A stretch of 64,000 bases of DNA, taken from assembly GCF_024323335.1 (NCBI RefSeq), contig NC_066584.1, forward strand, positions 274,637,618 through 274,701,617, in the 5' to 3' direction. Both the position numbers and the translations under genes were made by a program. Within the stretch, counting starts at the first letter, position 1. Every line of letters starts with the position of its first letter. The notes under the pieces were generated by a model. The model made no database searches. It saw only the letters and a program-made list of their open reading frames with translations, and was not told the origin of the DNA. Below are positions 32,120-43,407 of this stretch, piece by piece. Source of the stretch: Lathyrus oleraceus (taxonomy: Eukaryota; Streptophyta; Magnoliopsida; Fabales; Fabaceae).

Positions 32120-34644
32120 AAAACTTCTTCTCTTCGATTCTCATTCAATTCTCATCAATTCTCTTGGATCTTTGGTTGCCTGAAGTCCTACCAATGTAGG
32201 CAAGAAGATTGAGTTGCTTTGAGGTCAAATCGAAGCAACTCAGTTTACACACCTAAAAATTTAACTCCTCATATCTTTCTATATGTGTGGAGTTAGTTAA
32301 AATTGAGGTCAGATTCGTGCTCTACGCCATTTTTTCGTTCAGATCATGTCCTCTTTTTTCATTTTCTTGATGGTGATGAGTGAACCAGTCCGGTGGATCT
32401 CGCTTGAGAAGGTGACCGGAGGTCCAGCGCCGGTGGTGTGCTAGACAGGTTCTGAGCCATTGATCTCATTTAAAATGTTTTAATCTTGGGCGTTGGTTGT
32501 GATTACCACACGTGTGGTGCGCTGACTAAGTTCCATCATGGAACGCGCGTTTCCATCCACTTGATCTGCCACCTCAATTAATGAGGGAGATCAAGTGGTC
32601 CACGTTTTTTTGATTTTCTGATTTCCACTTTATTTTATTTGATTTTCATTAATTCATATTAATTTTAATATTGATCCAAAAAATATGAGAGTTTCACCAA
32701 AAAATTTTAAATAAATTCCTCTTTCATATTTTGAATTAAAATTATTTTTTGGATCATTATTAATATTTTTCATGATTTAATTGATTTTGTGAATATTTTT
32801 AATTGATTAAAAATACTTTTAAGTCTCTAAAAGTTATGAAATTTTTTCTCCAAGGTCCTTTGACCTTGTTTGACCAATGATAAATCTCACGCCCATTTCT
32901 ATTGTGTTTTGATGAGGTTTTAGGAATTTGACAAACCATATTTAATTTAATGCTTTATTTTTATTATTTTAAATTGAATAAATGCCAAATAATTGTGTTG
33001 AGCTATCTTGATGACTTGTATAAGTTTGACTTGTGTTGTTGGGTCTTGGTCAAGGTTGATTTGACTTTGTTAGGTTAAGAACATTGGATTTAGGGGATTG
33101 ATGGAATGTACATTCCATCTCCCAAAATGAATGAATGATCTTAATTTGGTAAAAGTCCCCCTTTGACCAATTTGTGTTTCGATCTATTCCCCTCCCTCTC
33201 CATCTAATTCCCCTTCTTTATGCATCAATTTTATTTGGCCTATGATATCTCAAAGTCCTAAAGCTAGTTGATTGAACAATCAACATAAGTATGGATGAGA
33301 TTAGGCCATCTCTTTTGCATATTCTTTTTGTGTGTGATATGTTTCATGAGCATAGTCCATTATACTATGTCTCTAACATGCATTAACACCAAAATTCTAT
33401 TGCCCGACCTCAAATAGTTGTGACTTCTACATAAGTCCAATTACGATTGCTTAACATAGCGCTAAATTTTTGATACAAAAGGCATAACATTCTAGATAGT
33501 GAGATTGTAAGTCTCCCCTCTTTCATGGTATTGTGTGGAAACTTGGCCTTTTTTCCTTCCTTGGGAAGATTTCTTGGTTCAAGGATCCATGCTTGTGATA
33601 AGTGGGTTGAGTGTTCTCCAAAGAATGACTTAAAGCAAAAGCAAAAACAATACTAACTTTTAATTCATTAAACACTAACATTTAGTTTCAAGCCATTTAC
33701 TTTTAATGTACTTTAATTTTTAAGCTCTATTCATTTGTCATTATCCATACCATTCTAATTATTTATACTAATGCCTTTTCACTTTGTCCACTTGGACCAT
33801 ATTGTGTGATATGTCTTGTTTGTGTATATTTTGTTTGTTTGTGTGGTCTTTGACCATTAATGTACATAATAAGAAACTAAAACCCTAAAAAACTATTGTG
33901 TGGACTGTTGGTTTGATCTTGGACATTTGGACTTAGAATCTAGGCAACATCCCTATGCAAAAGGACTTGGCCAATGACAACTTTCATGTAACCAAGTGCT
34001 TGTAATTTGAAACCTAATCTGATACATCATTGAAGATCCATCTGAGTTCATCTGCAACATGATCATTGAGAAGCTGTTATTTTGAACCTGTGACCTGTGG
34101 AATTCATCTACTATATAGGCCAATTTGAAGAAGATTATGGAGTGGCTAAAGCTTGGATGTGACTATCTTTATTTGATGCCTTGCTCTTCAAGTTAATATT
34201 GTATGCATTGTTTGTTGCTTGATTCTAATATCCAAGGGAATTTGGGGTTTCTATATGGCATTCTTGCCTATTGGATTGCAACCCATTGGTCAGATCTTTT
34301 CAACTCTTAACTTTTAAATTTATGCTTAGGAAATTAGTTTCTTCATCTCCTCCCTATTTCTTTAATTTCAAAATCTCTCCCTCCTTTTAAAAAACTTCTT
34401 TGTTTGAACTTGTTATTTTCTAAACATAGACTCTTTTCAAATTAGAAACTTTGGCCTTATGCCGATGCATTTTCAAATTTCTTTTCTTAAATCAAACTTG
34501 TAAATAAACATAACTATACTTGACTTAAAATTTTCAAAAGCCAAAAAGAACTAACTCATCCAAACCATTTTCTAGGCCTTTGTGCCTTTCAAACTTAATT
34601 TTTGATTAAAAGCAATGCATCCACTTTGAAATTGGTATCACGAA

Positions 34645-34685
34645 CTATGAGGTTTTGATCCCTCATTTTTTATGTTGGTACGTAG
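34645..34685 (+). other. Conserved U5 hairpin/TACGTAGGCA element of Ogre-B
   Basis: CTATG...CTCATTTTTTATG...GGTACGTAG; the CTATG/CGTAG arms pair with one G-T wobble, compared with CTACG/CGTAG in the other LTRs. Confidence 0.45.
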
Positions 34686-35046
34686 GCACAAGTCTGAAGG
34701 CCTTGTCAAACACAAAAATATAATCAATGAATTCTTTTCTCATCCCCCCATTCTATTTGTTTGTAAACATCACTTTGTACAAAATACATATGCACGCAAG
34801 AAAGGGCTCCCTAGGAGTACATAGGACACTTTGGGTGCTAACACCTTCCCTCTGTGTAACCAACCCCCTAACCTCTAATCTCTGGCATTTTATTAGTTTT
34901 GATTTGAAAACTTCTTATTCTTGGGTTTTGTTCGTACTTTTCCCTTTTCCCTAGGAAACAATAAAAGTGCGGTGACGACTCTTGTTATTTGATGTCTTGC
35001 TTATCCATAGCTTGATGATCATGAATTTACCGCTATAGAAATTAAG

Positions 35047-35064
35047 TGGCGACTCTGCTGGGGA
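35047..35064 (+). other. Ogre-B primer-binding site
   Basis: TGGCGACTCTGCTGGGGA, nine bases after the LTR end. This is the Arg-tRNA-type primer site expected for Ogre elements. Tandem leader sequence follows. Confidence 0.8.
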
Positions 35065-35908
35065 GTAGTCTCCAGTGGGTTTAGCCTACTTTGTAATATG
35101 TATATAATTGTATATATGTGATGTATGTATATTTGTGTGATATAATCTGCTTGTTGTGCTTGGTGATCTTTGAGTGGTGAGATAAGTTCTAACCCGAACT
35201 TGAGTGCAATTAAGATAGGAGGATGGTATAGTCATGTTCGACTTGTGTGGAGTAGTCCTTAACAAGTTGGCTTGAGATCCATCTGCTCAGTGGAGACCCT
35301 TTTGGATTTGGAAATGTCACACAAGTATTTTTGGTTAGGCATTAATATCTCTAATTTGGGTCCGAGAAGCTAAGGACCGTAGAACATTTGCCCCCTCTTG
35401 GCCTATTTAGGACGTAGTGCGAAGACTGTTCAGGTGTAGACTTGATAACAGTTGTTACGCGATACTACACTCAGACGAGTTTCTCTTGAGAATATTATGG
35501 GTCGATGAGTCAGTCATCTTAACCTGTAATATCCGATAGATGAAATTAAGACTCTGGGAACTTTTTAGAACATGATCTATAGGTTTTTATCCTTAGTTCA
35601 CTCCTTTGGGATGGTTCTTACCCAGACTCCATGCTCGTGACTCACAACAAACCCTTGATTCTTGGTTGATCCAATCAAGTCTTATCAATATCAATGGAAC
35701 TTGGGTGTTGATAAGGTGTAAACCATAATCCACCAAAATGAATGATTGATCTTGAAAATGACTTGATTCATCCCTTGACCTTTGTTTGCTTGCCTTGCGT
35801 GTGATCCCTTATTTGTGATTGTTGCATTCATGCATTCATGCGCATCATAATATTCATCGCACGAAAATTTCAAGGAACTGAGGTATTATTTGCAAATATT
35901 TTCAGACT
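35065..35908 (+). other. Ogre-B untranslated leader
   Basis: No gene seen. It is homologous, in reverse complement, to 55235-56041 of Ogre-C. It ends with GCAAATATTTTCAG, a good 3' splice-site match, three bases before the ORF1 ATG. Confidence 0.7.
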
Positions 35909-37471
35909 ATGGATTATGGACGACAGAACACTAAGAAGTACAATTTCAGATGTCCCGACTTGAAAGAGTTAAGGAAGCTAGCATCTTTTGTATTAGATCC
36001 CTTGGACTTGAAGCAACATCATGGGAAACTTCTATTTATCTTGTCTGCTGATGTGGCTGAAGGACTCCTGAGTGTGCTAGTGCAGTTCTATGTTCCTCTC
36101 TACCGTTGCTTCACTTTTCCAGATTATTAGCTTGTTCCTACATTGGAGGAGTATGCCCATCTCTTGGGAATACCTGTTTCTAGCAAGGCACCTTTTAGTG
36201 GATTGGAGGAGTATGCCCATCTCTTGGGAATACCTGTTTCTAGCAAGGTACCTTTTAGTGGATTGGAGGAGATTCCCAGATCTCATCTTATTGCTGAAGC
36301 TCTTCACCTGAAGAAGTATGAGATAGAGGCTCATTGGGTGAAGAAAGGAGGATTGTTTGCGTTGCCATATGATTTCCTCATCAAGGATGTTGCTGCCTTT
36401 GCTCAAGCAGGTAGTGTGGATGCTTTTGAAGCTATCTTTGTGTTTCTCATTTATGGATTAGATTTGTTCCCTAACATTGACGGTTTTGTTGATGTTAACG
36501 CCATTAGAGTTTTCTTGATTGGGAATCCCGTGCCTACGTTGTTGGGTGATAAGTATTTCTCTTTGCATCTAAGGAACTCTAAAGGTGGTGGAACTATTCT
36601 CTGTTGCATTCCTCTTCTGTACAAGTGGTTTATTTCGCACTTGCCTTAGACACCTGCTTTTGTGGAGAATAAACAATGTCTACGGTGGTCCTAGAGACTT
36701 ATGTCTCTCACTAATGATGATATAGTTTGGTATGATCCTTCTTTGAGTAGTTTGGAGATTATTGATTGTTGTGGTGAATTCTCTAATGTGCCTCTCATTG
36801 GTACACAAGGAGGAATTAACTACAACCCTGCTTTGGCTCGTCGTCAACTTGGGTTCCCCTTGAGAGACAAACCTAATAACACTTTGTTAGAAGGTCTTTT
36901 CTATCAAGAGGGTAAAGATCCCCAACATTTGAAGCAGAAGATTATGCATGCTTGGCATAATGTACATAGGAAAGGAAGTTATGAGCTTGGTCCGTGCAAC
37001 TGTGTAGCTTTGGAAGCTTACACTCTTTCGGTGAAGAAGAGAGCTTTGGAGTTGAAGATGCCTTATCCTTGTGAGAGACCTATGTATATGGTTGTGGTTG
37101 AGCCATTAACGCTTCCTAACCAAGATGTAGAGGAGTTGGAAGCCGGACTCGCAAAGATGAAGCAAGAGAAAGATATGTGGGAAGAGCGTTTCCATGCTTT
37201 GAGCAAAAAACATGAGGAGTTGCAGTTGGAGTCTAAGGAAAAAGATGCCTTCTTTGAGATTCTTGAAGATCGAGTGACGAAGAGACAAAGAGAGCTGGAG
37301 GTTTCATCTTCTAGCATGTCTCTGCCTTCCGTTTCTTGAAAGAATATTATTGATCAGCTTGTCCTCGAGAAGACTCGAATGAAGGCTTCTTTTAAGACCG
37401 AGATTCGACGTATTCGAAGGAAGTACACTCCTGCAGCCAGATCCTCTGATATTGTTGATAGGGATCCTTAG
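35909..37471 (+). pseudogene. Ogre-B ORF1 (extra ORF upstream of gag), four in-frame stops
   Basis: 521 codons in a single frame. Stops at 36128, 36648, about 36692 and 37337 are all single-base changes from the Ogre-C sequence, and no frameshift is present. ORF1 has no proven function. The first two-thirds resemble the PMD/DUF7745-like folds found in plant repeat proteins (..QLVPTLEEY.HLLGIPVSS..). The last third is a charged coiled coil (about residues 385-460, EELEAGLAKMKQEKDMWEER region), then a Ser-rich tail and a basic RRIRRKY end. A perfect-length 60-bp duplication (36143-36202 and 36203-36262) repeats LEEYAHLLGIPVSSKAPFSG; Ogre-C has one copy. Confidence 0.82.
36143..36262 (+). repeat. 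60-bp in-frame tandem duplication within ORF1
   Basis: Two copies of 60 bases differing at one site (GGCACC versus GGTACC), adding 20 codons relative to Ogre-C ORF1. Confidence 0.95.
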
Positions 37472-37889
<418 letters not shown>

Positions 37890-38717
37890 ATGTCTCATTG
37901 GTGTTTCTTCTGTGCTTCAGCCAAGCTGACTCATTGGTACAACACTCGCGCCAATCATCTGACAATCATGGAACATTTTGAGCAAGAGAATAGAGAGCCG
38001 AAGGATGAGATCTCTCGACTGACTGCCATGATGGAGTTAGTGCTAGCTGCCCAGAGCCAGTCGTCTCCAACACCCATAACTCCTCCTCCTCAAAGGATTG
38101 TTATTTCAGAGGTGGCTACCTCTACCATGCCTGCTGCTACCGCTCATTTTGCGCCTGCCATGCCTGGCGGATTCTTGTGGGGAATGCCGCAAAACTTTGT
38201 GCGAAGGCTTTACGCCTACCTTTGCTTCTATGCTGACATCTAACCCAGTCATGTCTGTGCTACCTCCCGTTGTGCACACCTTACCTCGCGTAGAAGACAC
38301 CATTTATCATTCCGAGCCATCTGAGGGCCCTGATGTTTATGAGAAAATGGATGAAATGAAGGATCAATTTCTTGAGCTGCGTAAGGAATTAAAGACATTA
38401 AGAGGAAATGATCTTTTTGGGAAGAGTGCTGCCGAATTATGTCTGGTTCCGAATGTGAAGATTCTAGTGAAATTCAAAGTGTCTGACTTTGAAAAATACA
38501 GAGGGAACTCATGTCCTCTCAGTCATTTAGTGATGTATGCCCACAAAATGTTTACCCAAACAGATAACGATCAGCTGTTAATCCACTACTTCCAAGACAG
38601 TCTGACCGGTGCTGCGCTCCGATGGTATATGGGGTTGGATAGTGCGAGTGTCCGCACGTTCAACAATTTGGGAGAAGCTTTTGTCAAGCAGTATAAGTAT
38701 AATGTGGATATGGCGCC
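37890..38717 (+). pseudogene. Ogre-B gag, N-terminal part, cut by Ogre-C
   Basis: Begins MSHWCFFCASAKLTHWYNTR with an ATG directly after a 3' splice-site-like tract. An early coiled-coil-like segment (MEHFEQENREPKDEI) is followed by a Pro/Ala/Thr linker and then the capsid-like domain (FEKYRGNSCPLSHLVMY, LIHYFQDSLTGAALRWYMGL). A 2-bp deletion near 38201 changes frame relative to Ogre-C (NFVRRL versus NFVPEG). The gene is cut at VDMAP by the Ogre-C insertion and continues at 60439. Confidence 0.85.
38713..38717 (+). repeat. Target-site duplication of Ogre-C (left)
   Basis: GCGCC, repeated at 60434-60438. Ogre-C's own gag has the uninterrupted sequence ATGGCGCCAGATAGAGA, confirming the join. 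Confidence 0.95.
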
Positions 38718-39068
38718 TATAGCGGGAAATTCATGATCATAAAGCTATTGACAAGCTAAAGATCAATAAACAAGAGTCACCACCACGCTTTTATTGTTTT
38801 CAAGGGAAAAGGGAAAAAGTACGAACAAAACCCAAAAAGTAAGAAGTTTTCAAATAAAAACTAATAAAAGTCAGAGCTCATAGGTAAGGGGGTTGGTTAC
38901 ACAGAGGGAAGGTGTTAGCACCCAAAGTGTCCTAGGTACTCCTAGGGAGCCCTTTTTGTGTGCATATGTATTTTGTACAAAGTAATGTTACAAACAAATA
39001 GAATGGGGGGATGAGAAAAGAATTCATTAATTATATTTTTATGTTTGACAAGACCTTCGGTTCTGTGC

Positions 39069-39108
39069 CTACGTACCAACATAAAAATGAGGGATCAAAA
39101 CCTCGTAG
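39069..39108 (-). other. Conserved U5 hairpin/TACGTAGGCA element, Ogre-C 3' LTR
   Basis: CTACG/CGTAG arms around CTCATTTTTATG, as in the other Ogre LTRs. Confidence 0.45.
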
Positions 39109-41882
39109 TTCGTGATACAAATTCCAAAATGGATGCATTGATTTTAACAAAATTTAAGTTTGAAAGGCACAAAGGCCTAAAATGATTTGAATGAGTTAGT
39201 TATTTTTGGCTTTTTGAAAGTTTAAGTCAAGTATAGTTAAGTTTATTTACAAGTTTGATTTAAGAAAATAAGTTTGAAAATGCAATGGCATAAGGCCAAA
39301 GTTTCTATCTTTTTGCAAAAGTGGTCAAAGTTTATAATAAGAGTAGTTCACACAAAGAAGATTTTGAAAAATGGAGGGAGAGATTTTGAAATTAAAGAAG
39401 TAGGGAGAAGATGAAGATACTATCCTATGCATAAAATTAAAAGTTTAGCGTTGAAAAGATCTGACCAAGTGGGTAGCAATCCAATATACAAAAATGTCAA
39501 TAGAAACCCAGATTTCCCTTGGACTTTTAGAATCAAGCAACACACAAATGCATAACTATATTATCTTGAAGAGAAAGGCATCAAATAAAGACGGCCTCAT
39601 CCAAGCTTATCCATTCCATATTCTTCTTCAAAATAGCCCATGTAACAAATGAATTCCACAAGTCACAGGTTCAAAATAACAGCTTCACCATGATCGTGTT
39701 ACAGATGAATTCAGAGAGGTCTTCAAGGATGTATCAGATGAATTTCAAATTGCAAACACTTGGTTCTTCAATAGATTGGCATTGGCCAAGTCCTTTAGCT
39801 TAGGGAGGTTGCCTAGATTTTAAGTCCATTTGTCCAAGATCAAGCCAACAGTCCACTCAAAAGTTTTTTAGGGTTTTTGTCATTATTATGTACATTAATG
39901 GTCAAAGACCACACAAACAATCAAAGTATACACAAACAAAGTATATCACACAATATGGTCCAAATGGACAAAGTGAAAATTACATTAACATAAACAATTA
40001 GAATGATATGAACAATGGCAAATGAAATAAAGTGCTAAAAGTAAATTGCGTTAAAGTAAAAGCTTGAAACTATAAGTTAGTCGTTAGTAGGTTAGAAGTT
40101 AATTTTGTTTTGCTTTTCATTTCAAGACATTCTTCGGAGAATACTCAACCCACTTATCACAAGCATGAATACTTAAACCAAAACATCTTCCAAAGGAAGG
40201 AAAGAAGGCCAAGTTTCCACACAATACCATGAAAGAGGGGAGACTTACAATCTCGCTAACTAGAATGCTTATGCATTTTATGTCACAAATTTAGCGCTAT
40301 GTTAAGCAATCGTAATTGGACTTATGTAGAAGTCACAACTATTTGAGGCCGGGAAATAGAGCTTTGGTGTTAATGCATGTTAGAGACATAGTATAATGGA
40401 CTATGCTCATGAAATATACCATACACAAAAAAGAATATGCAAAAGGTATGGCCTAATCTCATCCATACTCATGTTAATTTTTCAATCGACTAGCATTAGG
40501 ACTTTGAGATGTCATAGGAAAAATGGAATGAATGAATTAAGAAGAGGAATGAGATGAAGTGGGAAGGGGATAAATGAAATCACAAATTGTTCAAAGGAGG
40601 AATTTTACCAAATTAATATCATTCATTCATTTTAGGAGATGGAATGTACATTCCATCAATCCCCTAAATCCAATGATATTAATTTGACAAAGTCAAATCA
40701 ACCTTGACCAAGGCCCAACAACAATAAGCAAACTCAATCAAGTCAATACAAATGGTCAACAAAATTTAATTGGCATTTATTCAATTTAAAATAATAAAAT
40801 AGTGCATTTAAATCAAATATGTTTTGTCCAATTCCTAAAATCTCATCAAAACACCAAAGAAATGACCATGAGATTTATCATAGGTCAAACAAAATTAAAG
40901 GACCTTGGAGAAAACATTTCATAATTTTTGGACATTTAAAAATATTTTTAAACAATTAAAAACAAATGCAAAATCAATTAATTCTTGAAAAATATTAATA
41001 ATGATCCAAAAAATAATTTTAATTTAGAATATGGAAGAGAAATATATTTGAAAGTTTTCAGTGAAAGTCCCATATTTTTTGTATCAATATTTAATTTAAT
41101 ATGAATTATTAAAAATAATGCAATTAAAATAAAAATTCAAATAATCAAAAATACGTGGACCATCTGATCTCCCTCATTAATTGAGGTGGCAGATCAGATG
41201 GTCCCTAGCGCGCGTTCCACAGGACTTGAGTCAACAGCGCTGCAAAGGTGGTATTTAAAACCAACGATCAAGATTAAAACGTAATGGATGGATCATGTGG
41301 TTTAGAGCCTTGCCAACTCATCGCCGGAGCCAGAGCTCCGGTCATCTTCTCCGATGGACCTCACTAGACTGGTCCACCATGAACCATCACCATAATGAAA
41401 AACAAGGACATGATCTTGAAGAAAAAATGGCACTGAGCTCGAATCTGACCTCCATTCACTCCAACTCCAAGTATATTGAGAGATACATGGAGTTGAAATT
41501 TGAGGTACATGAACTGAGTTGCTTCGATTTGGCCTCAAAGTAACTCAAACTTCTTGCCTATATTGGTAGGACTTCAGACAACCAAAGAATCAATAGAATT
41601 GAGCAAGAATTTGAGAGAATCGAAAAGTTTAAAATTTCTGGGAAATACCTTCAATGGAGGTCTGGATTCAATTGATCTTGATCTTGCTTGTGCTTGGTCT
41701 CACTCCACTTGCTTGCAGGAGAAGGATTGAATGGTTAAGAAGCTACGGATTCCTGGAGAATTGAATTTCAAAACAGTGGAAACTCAAGAGAATTTTTCAG
41801 GCTTATCCTTTGAGAAGTGAGGGTTGAAATGGGGAATCAAAGCTGGCACGATTGTGTGTGAATTTCTGAGAAATTGAAGCTC

Positions 41883-41890
41883 TATTTATA
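41883..41890 (-). promoter_or_regulatory. Ogre-C 3' LTR TATA box
   Basis: TATTTATA on the plus strand, TATAAATA on the element's strand, within AGCTATAAATAGAGC. Confidence 0.55.
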
Positions 41891-43407
41891 GCTGGAATGG
41901 TTGATAATTGCACACTCCAATTCACTTTCCAATTTTGGCAAATGGTGATGCAAGTGTGCATAGGCGCACATACGCCCATGAAATGATTGCTTGAGGTCCA
42001 CAAATGAATATCAGATGCTCTGAACTAAGCTTGGATTGCAAAGCAAGTGCACATTGATGTTTGAGGTTTGATCCTTTCTAAGTGATGTCACCTTGTTTAA
42101 GCCATGCGCAACCTATTCATTTCTTGTCCAAAATGAATGAACTTGAGCTCTTTGGAAAGGTGAGATCATGAGGAACAACTTTCATGTTCAACACTTTTTC
42201 ATTTGGAGCTTGTAAATTGGAGAAATTTGAGGTAGAAGTTATGAAATTTTGGACATATCAAATTTTTTCTAAGTGTCAAGCCATATGTCTCAATATTCCA
42301 CCTTGCTTAACTTTTTACATGAGTTTCAAATGAGAAAAGTGTATTCATAAAAGTTGTAGCTATCTCAAAGGCCTTCAAAATGGTAACAAATTTCATGTCA
42401 TTTGGATTTGAAATGATAGAGTTATGCATTTTTGAAGTTTGGAAAAATCACTTGATCAATGGTATAGGTCAAAAGTGACCTATAATGTAATCTCATATCA
42501 CAGGCTCAAAAACGTTGAATTAGCTCCCACTCTAAACATCAAAGCTGAATTAGACATATTGAATTTGATTGTGAAACTTGGAAATCTTTCATCCCACAAA
42601 CATTGAGCAAGTTATGGCCTTGGGAAGTTGACTTTAAAATTAGGGTTTAAACAAAATGACCTATAATGTTTCAACATAGAAAATGATTTTCCAAGAAAAA
42701 ATAGCTATAGGTCTCAACATGAAAGTTGTTTGGAATGTCATTTAGAGAAAGGTTTATATTGGAATAATTTTAATATGGTGAAAATTATAGGAGATAGGGT
42801 CTAGGGAGACCTAGTTTTGATTAGATGAATTCATCTGGCCAACCACTATCAACCAACTTGCTAATTCCCAATTCTTTTGACTTTCTTGGCTCATGGTAGA
42901 TCATATATGCATTAGATGATGAATTTTGAAGTGTCCCTTGATAAATTTGATAAATTGGTAAGATAGCTTGTTGGAGAAGTTACTCAAGATACCCAGTCAA
43001 ATTAGGGTTTCCAAGGCAAATCCCCCTTAAACTCTTGAAGAAAACTTGATCAATATAACATGTAGAGAACATTGAGACTCATATATGATGTTCATAACCA
43101 TTCTTGAATCAATTCTTGGTTGCGCTCTTTGTTCATGAGGGTCTCAAACCCTAGATGTGAACTTGATTGATCAATGTGATCATGCCCTACCTACAAAAGA
43201 GTTAGGAAAATGCAAAGACATATTTTTGGTATTTTGGTTAGTAAAATGATAAAATACAAGCATGATATAATCATAAAGTGCTTGGTGATCTCTCCCAAAA
43301 CAAACCCAATGAAATAGGGGGAAGGAGGATGCCAAGATATGATCCCAATAATAATGCTTATGATGAAATTACATGAGGGATCTTAGGGTCAAAATTGGGG
43401 TCTTATA

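Larger units (their letters stand above)
30344..35037 (+). repeat. Ogre-B 5' LTR (4694 bp)
   Basis: Starts TGTAACACCCCAATTTTGACC and ends ATGAATTTACCGCTATA, so the canonical terminal CA is TA here. It is homologous along its whole length to the solo LTR and, more distantly, to the Ogre-C LTRs. It contains a TATA box at 31853, a splice-donor-like AAGGTAATTTTCAG at 32107, the U5 hairpin element at 34645-34685, and AATAAAAGTGCGGTGACGACTC near 34960. No coding region is seen. Confidence 0.9.
38718..43407 (-). repeat. Ogre-C 3' LTR (4690 bp)
   Basis: Reverse-complement LTR: on the minus strand it starts TATAAGACCCCAATTTTGACC (43407) and ends ATGAATTTCCCGCTATA (38718). TATA box at 41890-41883, AAGGTATTTCC splice-donor-like site at 41648, U5 hairpin at 39108-39069. 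An ORF at 41295-41543 recurs in the other LTR (58375-58626) only because the LTRs are copies. Confidence 0.92.

Noticed and set aside
35047..35064. tRNA gene fragment
   Set aside because: The match to a tRNA 3' end is the primer-binding site; no tRNA body is present. No full tRNA or rRNA gene was recognised anywhere in the window.
41295..41543. 82-codon ORF repeated at 58375-58626
   Set aside because: Found in both Ogre-C LTRs on the strand opposite to the element; LTR copying explains it.
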